NCBI RefSeq assembly: GCF_003351225.1
Contig: NZ_QQSY01000003.1
Span: 1-64,000, forward strand
Source of the DNA: Dyella solisilvae
Lineage (GTDB): Bacteria > Pseudomonadota > Gammaproteobacteria > Xanthomonadales > Rhodanobacteraceae
Reading direction: 5' to 3'
DNA length: 64,000 nt
Every line of letters starts with the position of its first letter. The first letter of the stretch is position 1. Position numbers and translations under genes: made by a program. Below, piece by piece: positions 57,511-64,000 of the stretch. The notes under the pieces were generated by a model. It had not been told where the DNA came from. It ran no database searches and saw only the letters and a program-made list of their open reading frames with translations.

Positions 57511-58857
57511 TCACGAGGGCAAGAAGCGATGGATGTCGTTGTAGAAAGCCAATCCCATCAACGTGAATAGCAGAACTAGGCCGACATACTGTCCGGCCAT
57601 CATCACGCGTTCGCTGACGGGGCTGCCTTTGACCAACTCAATAAGGTAATACAGCAGCCAACCCCCGTCCAAGACAGGGATGGGCATGAGGTTGAGAATC
57701 GCCAGGCTCAGGGAGACCATGGCGAGGAAGCTGAAGAACCAGCCGGCGCCCATGCTGGCCGAGGCATTGGCCACCTGGGCGATGCCGATCACGCCGGACA
57801 GGTTCTTGGTCGAAGCCTGTCCGGTCAGCATCTTGGCGATCATGTTGAAGGTGGAGGCGGCGCTGTCCCAGGTCATCTGCAGCGAGGCGCCGATCGCCTT
57901 GAACGGGCCGTAGCGCAGTACCGCCGGCTCACGCTCCGTCGGGCGTACACCGATCACCCAATTGGCGGGCTGGCCTTCCAGCGATTCCATCCGCGCGGTG
58001 ACCGACAGCGGGATCGTCCGGGCGCCGCGCTTGACCTCGATGGTCAGGGTGGGGGACTTGGCCGCTTCGGCCGGGAGGAGTTTCTGGAATTCCTCGAACG
58101 TGTCGACCGGCTTGCCGTTCAGGCTGACGACGCGGTCTCCTCCCTGCATGCCGCCCAGGGCGGCAGCCTCGCCGGCCATGACCGTGCCGACCACGGCCGG
58201 CATGGGCGCCAGCTTCAGGCCGAGCTTGTCGAGATACTGGCCAATGTCTTCGCCGGCGGGCAGCTGGTTGAGCGGCAAGGTCAGGTCACGCTCCTTGCCA
58301 TCGGCGCCGCGCACGTGCAGCGGCAGCGGGTCCCGGCCGAGCAGGGCGTTGGCCACCGCGTCCATGGAGTCGCTCCAGGTGGCCACGGTGCGGCCGCCCA
58401 CGCTCAGGATGCGGTCGCCCTGGCGGATGCCCGCCTCGGCGGCCATGCTCTGCGGCGCGGCGGTGACCAGCGGGGCCACGTCCGGCTTGCCCAGCAGGAA
58501 CATCAGCCAGAACGCGAACACGGTGAAGATCAGGTTGAAGCCCGGGCCGGCCGCCACGATGGCGATGCGCTGCCACACCGGCTTGCCGGTGAACTCCTGC
58601 CCCGCGAGGGCCGGGTCGACGTCGCCCTCGCGGGCGTCGAGCATCTTCACGTAGCCGCCCAGCGGGATCATGGCGACCTGGTATTCGGTGCCGTCCTTGC
58701 CGATGCGCTTCCAGATCGCCCTGCCGAAGCCAACCGAAAAGCGCAGCACTTTCACGCCGCACTTTCGAGCCACCCAGTAGTGGCCAAATTCGTGAAAGGT
58801 CACCAGCACGCCGAGCGTGACCAGTAACCAGAACACCGAGCCGAAAAGAGAATTCAT
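57511..58857 (-). CDS. rseP: Site-2 protease RseP
   Basis: The 448-aa inner membrane zinc protease cuts anti-sigma factor RseA in the sigma-E stress response. The catalytic HEFGH motif is at residues 22-26 and the third zinc ligand in NLMPIPVLDGG. Two PDZ domains lie between. ATG 58857 gives the standard start MNSLFGSVFWLLVTLGVLV. It is placed between dxr and bamA. Confidence 0.96.
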   Translation of the reverse strand: MNSLFGSVFWLLVTLGVLVTFHEFGHYWVARKCGVKVLRFSVGFGRAIWKRIGKDGTEYQVAMIPLGGYVKMLDAREGDVDPALAGQEFTGKPVWQRIAIVAAGPGFNLIFTVFAFWLMFLLGKPDVAPLVTAAPQSMAAEAGIRQGDRILSVGGRTVATWSDSMDAVANALLGRDPLPLHVRGADGKERDLTLPLNQLPAGEDIGQYLDKLGLKLAPMPAVVGTVMAGEAAALGGMQGGDRVVSLNGKPVDTFEEFQKLLPAEAAKSPTLTIEVKRGARTIPLSVTARMESLEGQPANWVIGVRPTEREPAVLRYGPFKAIGASLQMTWDSAASTFNMIAKMLTGQASTKNLSGVIGIAQVANASASMGAGWFFSFLAMVSLSLAILNLMPIPVLDGGWLLYYLIELVKGSPVSERVMMAGQYVGLVLLFTLMGLAFYNDIHRFLPS

Positions 58858-58879
58858 CTGCAAGAGCTTATCAGGCTTG

Positions 58880-60070
58880 TCAGCACGCGTTGCGAAGGAT
58901 GCGGCGGGCGGCGTCGCGGGCCATCCGATCGCGTTCATTCAGGGTCTGGACATCGACCACAGCTTGCGGCGGCAGTTCCGTAAGAACGCTCTCGACGAGG
59001 TTTGCGATGCCCAGGAACGGCAGGCTGCCCGCCAGGAAGGCCTCCACGGCGACTTCGTTGGCGGCGTTGAGGATCGCCGTGGCGTCGCCGCCCGCGCGCA
59101 GGGCCTGGAAGGCCAGGGCGAGACAGCGGAAGGTGTCGAGGTCCGGCTGCTGGAAGGCCAGCGGCGGGGTGGCCGCCAGGTCCAGCGGCAGCACACCGGC
59201 CTCGATACGCTCAGGCCAGGCCAGGGCGTAGGCGATGGCGGTGCGCATGTCCGGGTTGCCCAACTGGGCCAGCACGGAGCCGTCGACGTATTCGACCAGC
59301 GAGTGCACCAGGCTCTGCGGATGGACCAGCACGTCGATGCGGTCGGGCGGGGCGCCGAACAGGTGGTGCGCCTCGATGACCTCCAGGCCCTTGTTCATCA
59401 GGGTGGCTGAATCCACCGAGATCTTGCGCCCCATCACCCAATTCGGATGCTTGCAGGCCTGTTCCGGGGTGACGCCGGCCAGCTCGGCGCGGGTACGGCC
59501 GCGGAACGGGCCGCCGGAGGCGGTCAGGATCAGCCGTCGCACGCCGCTGCGAGCCAGCTCCGGGCGACCGCCCGGCAGGCACTGGAAGATGGCGTTGTGC
59601 TCCGAATCGACCGGGATCAGCTCACCGCCGCCGGCCGCCAGCGCCTCCAGCAGCAGGGCGCCGGCCATCACGATGGATTCCTTGTTGGCCAGCAGCAGGC
59701 GCTTGCCGGTGCGGGCCGCGGCCAGGGTGGAATCGAGGCCGGCCGCGCCGACGATGGCGGCGACCACGGTGTCGCACAGCGTGCCCGTGACGGCGGCGGT
59801 GATGGCCTCATGGCCGCTGGCCACCTCGCAGCGCACGCCCGCGGCGGCCAGCCGGCGGGCCAGCTCAGCCTCGAGCGCCGGATCGGCGATCACCGCCAGA
59901 TCGGGTCGGAAACGCACGCACAGATCGGCCAGCGCGGCCGCGTTGCTGTGCGCGGTGAGCACGCTGGCGCGGAAGCGATCGGGGTGGCGCGCGATCACGT
60001 CCAGCGTGCTGCCACCGATCGAGCCGGTGGCTCCGAGCACGGCAACCTGGCGAAGAACGTGGCTGTTCAT
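58880..60070 (-). CDS. dxr: 1-deoxy-D-xylulose-5-phosphate reductoisomerase
   Basis: The 396-aa MEP-pathway enzyme makes 2-C-methyl-D-erythritol 4-phosphate. It has the NADPH motif [15 protein letters not shown], the metal-binding [11 protein letters not shown], and SGGPFRG. The start overlaps the cdsA stop as ATGA. Confidence 0.97.
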   Translation of the reverse strand: MNSHVLRQVAVLGATGSIGGSTLDVIARHPDRFRASVLTAHSNAAALADLCVRFRPDLAVIADPALEAELARRLAAAGVRCEVASGHEAITAAVTGTLCDTVVAAIVGAAGLDSTLAAARTGKRLLLANKESIVMAGALLLEALAAGGGELIPVDSEHNAIFQCLPGGRPELARSGVRRLILTASGGPFRGRTRAELAGVTPEQACKHPNWVMGRKISVDSATLMNKGLEVIEAHHLFGAPPDRIDVLVHPQSLVHSLVEYVDGSVLAQLGNPDMRTAIAYALAWPERIEAGVLPLDLAATPPLAFQQPDLDTFRCLALAFQALRAGGDATAILNAANEVAVEAFLAGSLPFLGIANLVESVLTELPPQAVVDVQTLNERDRMARDAARRILRNAC

Positions 60071-60885
60071 AGGCCCAGCAGCAATTTTCCAGCAGCGAAC
60101 ACCGGCAGGGCGGCAAACACGCTGTCGAGGCGATCGAGCAAGCCGCCGTGACCGGGAAACAGGTTACCCGAGTCCTTTACGGCGGCATGGCGCTTCATCA
60201 GGCTCTCGAGCAGGTCGCCGACGATCGAGGCGGCAACGGTCAGCGCGGACAGCAGCAGCAGCCCTGCCATTTTGGCGCCGCCCACGCCCAGCAGCACACC
60301 GCCGACGCCGGCCACGAGCGCGCCGGCCGCGAACGCGCCGTAGACGCCCGCCCAGGTCTTGCCCGGGCTGATGGTGGGGGCGAGCTTGCGACGGCCGAAG
60401 GCGCTGCCGGCGAAATAGGCGCCGATGTCGGCGGCCCACACGATGAACAGGGCGATCAGGGTCCACCAGTGGCCGCGGTCCCCGGCGCCATGGATGGACA
60501 CCACTGCAACCCAGGCCGGCACGATCACCAGCAGGCCCGCGCCCAGCTTGATCAGGCTGTTTTCGCGCGTGGGCGCGGCGGCGAAGGCGAAGTGGCGCAG
60601 CCACTGGCCGACCACGATCCACCAGGCCACGCCGATCCCGATCAGCATCGGCCACCAGGGCGTGTCACGCGACACCCAGCACACCACCAACAGCGCAGCA
60701 GTGAAGGCCAGCAGCGCCCCGCGCGGCGGATACGCCTTGAGGCCGGACAGGCGGGTCCATTCCCACATGGCGGCCAGGAAGGCGAAGGCGACGATCGGCG
60801 CGAACAGCCAGGTCGGCGCGAGCAGGATCAACCCGATCACCAACGGAGCGAGGAGCAGAGCGGTGAGGGTGCGCTGAAGCAGCAT
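60067..60885 (-). CDS. cdsA: Phosphatidate cytidylyltransferase
   Basis: The 272-aa membrane enzyme makes CDP-diacylglycerol. It has about seven hydrophobic segments and the CDS signature near the C-terminus, read in part as [18 protein letters not shown]. It lies between uppS and dxr. Confidence 0.96.
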   Translation of the reverse strand: MLLQRTLTALLLAPLVIGLILLAPTWLFAPIVAFAFLAAMWEWTRLSGLKAYPPRGALLAFTAALLVVCWVSRDTPWWPMLIGIGVAWWIVVGQWLRHFAFAAAPTRENSLIKLGAGLLVIVPAWVAVVSIHGAGDRGHWWTLIALFIVWAADIGAYFAGSAFGRRKLAPTISPGKTWAGVYGAFAAGALVAGVGGVLLGVGGAKMAGLLLLSALTVAASIVGDLLESLMKRHAAVKDSGNLFPGHGGLLDRLDSVFAALPVFAAGKLLLGL

Positions 60886-60917
60886 GCGGGTCCTTGGTTT
60901 GCCCGGGTGGGCGACGG

Positions 60918-61658
60918 TCAGGCCTTTCGGGCCACCTGCTCACCGGTCTTGCCGAAACGGCGTTCGCGGCGGGCGTAATCCTCAATGGCGCTCTTGAGGC
61001 TGTCCTGATTGAAGTCGGGCCACAGCGTATCGGTAAAGTGCAGCTCCGCGTAGGCCAGCTGCCACAGAAGGAAATTGCTGACCCGACATTCGCCGCCGGT
61101 GCGGATGAACAGGTCGAGCGGAGGCAGGTCGGCCAGGCACATCCAGTGGCCTAGCAGCTGCTCGTCGATTTCCTCGGCACGTATCTCGCCGCGGGCCACG
61201 GCCTCGGCAGCCTTGCGCGCCGCCTGCACGATATCCCAGCGACCACCGTAGCTCACCGCGATGTTCAGGTGCAGCGCATCATTGCCTGCGGTGCGCGACA
61301 TCGCTGCGGTCATGCGCTGGCGCAGGCCATTTTCGAACGTGCCGAGGTCGCCCACGAAACGGATGCGCACGCCATTGCCGTGCAGCTCGTCCACTTCCTT
61401 GTCGAGCGCCCGGACAAACAGCTCCATCAGCGCGCCAACTTCGTCCTGCGGGCGCTGCCAGTTCTCGCTGGAGAACGCGAACAGGGTGAGTACCTTGACG
61501 CCCTCGCGCAGGCAACCCTCGACCACGGTGCGCACGGCCTTGCGTCCGGCGTTGTGGCCGAACGTGCGCGGCCGGTGGCGGAGTTTTGCCCAGCGGCCGT
61601 TGCCATCCATCACGATGGCAATGTGGCGCGGTATCCGCGCGGAGTCGGCGCTGGTCAT
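60918..61658 (-). CDS. uppS: Undecaprenyl diphosphate synthase
   Basis: The 246-aa cis-prenyltransferase makes the C55 carrier for peptidoglycan and O-antigen from farnesyl-PP. The motif AIVMDGNGRWAK holds the catalytic Asp, and GGRWDIV and RTGGECRVSNFLLWQ are typical. The order frr-uppS-cdsA-dxr is conserved across Gammaproteobacteria. Confidence 0.97.
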   Translation of the reverse strand: MTSADSARIPRHIAIVMDGNGRWAKLRHRPRTFGHNAGRKAVRTVVEGCLREGVKVLTLFAFSSENWQRPQDEVGALMELFVRALDKEVDELHGNGVRIRFVGDLGTFENGLRQRMTAAMSRTAGNDALHLNIAVSYGGRWDIVQAARKAAEAVARGEIRAEEIDEQLLGHWMCLADLPPLDLFIRTGGECRVSNFLLWQLAYAELHFTDTLWPDFNQDSLKSAIEDYARRERRFGKTGEQVARKA

Positions 61659-61686
61659 GTGCCTCAGGCTCTCGAAGCGATGGCGC

Positions 61687-62244
61687 TCAGAGCGCCATCA
61701 GCTCCTCTTCCTTATTCTTCACGACGGCGTCCACGTCCTTGACGAAGCGGTCGGTAAGCTTCTGGATCTCGTCTTCGGCCTTGCGCTCGTCGTCTTCGGT
61801 GATCAGCTTTTCCTTGAGCAGATCCTTGACCTGCTGCATGGCGTCGCGACGCACGTTGCGGACGGCGATCTTGGCTTCCTCGCCTTCATGCGCCACGTGC
61901 TTGGCCAGCTCGCGGCGACGCTCTTCGGTGAGCGGCGGCATGTTGAGGCGGATGGTGGTGCCGGCGGTGTTCGGCGTGATGCCGATGTCCGAGGCCATGA
62001 TGGCCTTTTCGATTGGAGCCACCAGGGTCTTCTCGAATGGCGTGATGATGATCGAGCGCGAGTCGCCCAGCGCAACCGTCGCCACCTGGTTCAGCGGCAT
62101 GTCCGAGCCGTAGTACGGCACCTTGATGCCGTCGACGAGAGCGGTGCTGGCGCGGCCGGTGCGCAGGCGCGTCAGACTGTGCTTGAGCGAGTCGATGCTC
62201 TTGCCCATGCGGGTCTGGGCATCGTTCTTGATGTCATTAAGCAT
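61687..62244 (-). CDS. frr: Ribosome recycling factor
   Basis: The 185-aa RRF splits post-termination ribosomes with EF-G. It starts MLNDIKNDAQTRMGKSIDS at ATG 62244 with GAGGGG upstream; GTG 62253 is in frame but less likely. Length equals E. coli RRF. Confidence 0.97.
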   Translation of the reverse strand: MLNDIKNDAQTRMGKSIDSLKHSLTRLRTGRASTALVDGIKVPYYGSDMPLNQVATVALGDSRSIIITPFEKTLVAPIEKAIMASDIGITPNTAGTTIRLNMPPLTEERRRELAKHVAHEGEEAKIAVRNVRRDAMQQVKDLLKEKLITEDDERKAEDEIQKLTDRFVKDVDAVVKNKEEELMAL

Positions 62245-62356
62245 GGGAAACACCCCTCAATCCGTGCAAGCGGACGAGTATAGCAGGGGGCTACGGGGCG
62301 TTGGTGCGCGGGGCCTGCCATGTTGTGGCGCCGCAAGAATGGCCTGTCGCGCGAAT

Positions 62357-62402
62357 CCTCTCTCCCGCGGGTGGCGACTTCGCATCGTCCGGGGGAGAGA
62401 GG
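62357..62402. other. Stem-loop between pyrH and frr
   Basis: CCTCTCTCCC (62357-62366) and GGGAGAGAGG (62393-62402) are perfect complements around a 26-base loop with its own weak pairing. No T-run follows on either strand. It may be a small interspersed palindrome or a weak terminator. Confidence 0.55.
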
Positions 62403-62414
62403 GAGCAACCTGGA

Positions 62415-63137
62415 TCAGTTGTCGGACACCAGGGTGCCGATTTCTTCGCCGCGCATGATGCGCATGAGGTTGCCGGCGACGGTCATGTCATAGATGCGCA
62501 GCGGCATGCCGTGGTCGCGGCACAGTGCGATCGCGGCGGTGTCCATCACGGCCAGCTTGCGCTCGATCACCTGATCGTAGGTGAGATGATCGTAACGGAC
62601 GGCATCGGCATGGCGGTGCGGGTCGGCGGTATACACGCCATCGACCTTGGTGGCCTTCAGCAGCAGGTCCGCGCCCACTTCCACGGCGCGCAGCGCCGCA
62701 GCCGAGTCGGTGGTGAAGAACGGGTTGCCGGTGCCGGCCGCGAACAGCGCGATGCGGCCCTTTTCGATATGGCGAACCGCGCGGCGGCGGATGAAGTCCT
62801 CGGCGACGTCGTGAATCGGGATCGCGCTCATCACGCGGGCGAAGCCGCCGCGGCGCTCGATGGCGTCCTGCATGGCCAGGGCGTTCATCACGGTGGCCAG
62901 CATGCCCATGTGGTCGCCGGTCACGCGGTCCATGCCGGCCGCGGCCAGGCCGGCGCCGCGGAAGATGTTGCCGCCGCCGATGACCACGCCGATCTCGATG
63001 CCGGCCTTTTGAACTTCGATGATTTCGTCGGCCAGGCGGCCGATCACGTTCGGATCGATGCCGTAGTCGGCCTCGCCCATCAGGGCTTCGCCGGAGAGTT
63101 TGAGCAGGATGCGACGGTATGTAAGCGGTGCGCTCAT
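62415..63137 (-). CDS. pyrH: UMP kinase
   Basis: The 240-aa amino-acid-kinase-fold enzyme phosphorylates UMP. Motifs are [21 protein letters not shown] and [15 protein letters not shown] 63137 has GGAGA upstream and is followed by the standard start [16 protein letters not shown]. It stands between tsf and frr. Confidence 0.97.
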   Translation of the reverse strand: MSAPLTYRRILLKLSGEALMGEADYGIDPNVIGRLADEIIEVQKAGIEIGVVIGGGNIFRGAGLAAAGMDRVTGDHMGMLATVMNALAMQDAIERRGGFARVMSAIPIHDVAEDFIRRRAVRHIEKGRIALFAAGTGNPFFTTDSAAALRAVEVGADLLLKATKVDGVYTADPHRHADAVRYDHLTYDQVIERKLAVMDTAAIALCRDHGMPLRIYDMTVAGNLMRIMRGEEIGTLVSDN

Positions 63138-63314
63138 GGGGTCTCCGGATTGTGTGGGCAAAACGCGCGCATTGTAACGACAGCGACTCGAACCGGTAAG
63201 GGTTTCGTGCCGCGGGGGAGGGAGAAAGTCCAGGCCTGCCGCGGGCTTGTGCCGGCGTTGGGGGTGCAGGCCACCGTCCGCGCCGGGATGGGCGGAGGGA
63301 GGAAGGGGCTTTCA

Positions 63315-63348
63315 TAAAAAGAAAAAGCCGCGGTTGTCCGCGGCTTTT
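63315..63348 (-). terminator. Rho-independent terminator after tsf
   Basis: On the minus strand an 11-bp GC-rich stem (AAAAGCCGCGG, loop ACAA) is followed by TTTTTCTTTTTAT. Strong terminator separating tsf from pyrH. Confidence 0.92.
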
Positions 63349-63371
63349 CCCGATACAGCTGAGGTAGGGTC

Positions 63372-64000
63372 TTAGCCCTGCATCGCCTTGGCGACTTCGG
63401 CCAGGTAGTCTTCCTGCACCTTCTCGATGCCTTCGCCCACGGCCAGGCGAACCACGGCCACAACGTCAGCGCCTTCCTTCTTCAGGACGTCGCCCACGGT
63501 GGTGTTGGTGTCGAGCACGTACGGCTGACCGACAAGGGTCACTTCCGACACGATCTTGTTGATCTTGCCGGAGATGATCTTCTCGAGGATCTCGGCCGGC
63601 TTGGCCTTGTCCTTCTCGGTCATCTGGCTCAGCGCGATTTCCTTTTCCTTCGCGACGAACTCGGCCGGGACATCTTCCGGCTTGATGTGCGGCGGGTTCA
63701 TGGCGGCCACGTGCATGGCGATGCCCTTGGCCAGCTCTTCCGAGCCGCCCTTGAGCGCCACGATCACGCCGATCTTGCCACCGTGCGAGTAGGTGGCCAG
63801 CGGGCCATCATTCGCGATGCGGGCAACGCGGCGCACTTCGATCTTCTCGCCGATGGTGGCGGTCTGGGCCTTGGCGGCGGACTCGACGTTGTCGGCGCCC
63901 GGGAAAGCGGCGGCCTTGGCGGCGTCGATGTCGGCGGCGCCGGAAGCCAGCACGGCCTCGGCCACTTCGTTGGTGAACTGGATGAAGTTCGGCGCCTTGG
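63372..64000 (-). CDS. tsf: Elongation factor Ts, C-terminal part (partial at window end)
   Basis: About 209 residues are visible, including [20 protein letters not shown]-type linker sequence and the C-terminal coiled-coil and dimerisation segments ([32 protein letters not shown]). EF-Ts recycles EF-Tu-GDP. The N-terminal UBA-like domain, where the TDFV motif lies, is beyond the window. It is followed by a terminator. Confidence 0.95.
   Translation of the reverse strand, partial: KAPNFIQFTNEVAEAVLASGAADIDAAKAAAFPGADNVESAAKAQTATIGEKIEVRRVARIANDGPLATYSHGGKIGVIVALKGGSEELAKGIAMHVAAMNPPHIKPEDVPAEFVAKEKEIALSQMTEKDKAKPAEILEKIISGKINKIVSEVTLVGQPYVLDTNTTVGDVLKKEGADVVAVVRLAVGEGIEKVQEDYLAEVAKAMQG

Overview
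The window is a high-GC stretch of a gammaproteobacterial chromosome. Protein content and gene order fit the order Lysobacterales (Xanthomonadales), most likely Rhodanobacteraceae (Dyella, Luteibacter or Rhodanobacter-like). This is inferred from gene content, not from a database search. It is core chromosome: I see no prophage, insertion sequence, CRISPR array, tRNA or rRNA.

1-14,720 (+): the 3' end of an EF-Tu gene and a terminator, then the complete S10, spc and alpha ribosomal-protein operons (rpsJ to rplQ, with secY and rpoA). The order is the classical one with three departures. There is no rpmJ between secY and rpsM. A 224-bp promoter-bearing gap separates rpsN from rpsH. A 306-bp non-coding block full of hairpins separates rpoA from rplQ.

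14,948-24,506: dsbB and a class II DAHP synthase; a MASE1-type membrane sensor with a degenerate kinase domain; a secreted amidase; a diheme plus triheme cytochrome c pair; an NAD-dependent epimerase divergent from a LysR regulator.

24,491-39,000: a Mug/TDG-type glycosylase, RNase G and a YhdP-type AsmA-like giant protein, then tldD and pmbA (tldE), the two halves of the TldD/E protease, 4 kb apart. Between and after them lie a fatty acid hydroxylase family protein, a YeiH-type exporter with a small Cys-rich overlapping ORF, darP (yjgA), a DUF1653 protein, a DUF4870 membrane protein and a secreted Gly/Met-rich protein.

39,122-48,233 (-): ispA-xseB, then dnaE, accA, a VOC protein, a NYN-LOTUS protein and tilS, and a TlpA-like thioredoxin. 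An APC permease follows on the + strand.

49,893-64,000 (-): a 69-aa orphan, then the envelope and translation cluster, whose transcription order is tsf, pyrH, frr, uppS, cdsA, dxr, rseP, bamA, lpxD, fabZ, lpxA, lpxB, rnhB. This is the E. coli order without skp. A terminator and a candidate promoter lie where skp would be.

The most unusual signals are non-coding. The rpoA-rplQ gap holds a tandemly duplicated, diverged ~102-bp structured element whose two copies show two compensatory base-pair changes in one hairpin. Other long stem-loops lie inside the ribosomal operons (rplR-rpsE, rpsN-rpsH, secY-rpsM). Two copies of an AGTGAGAG-type palindromic repeat, one MITE-like interspersed repeat and a perfect 28-bp palindrome lie near gene ends.
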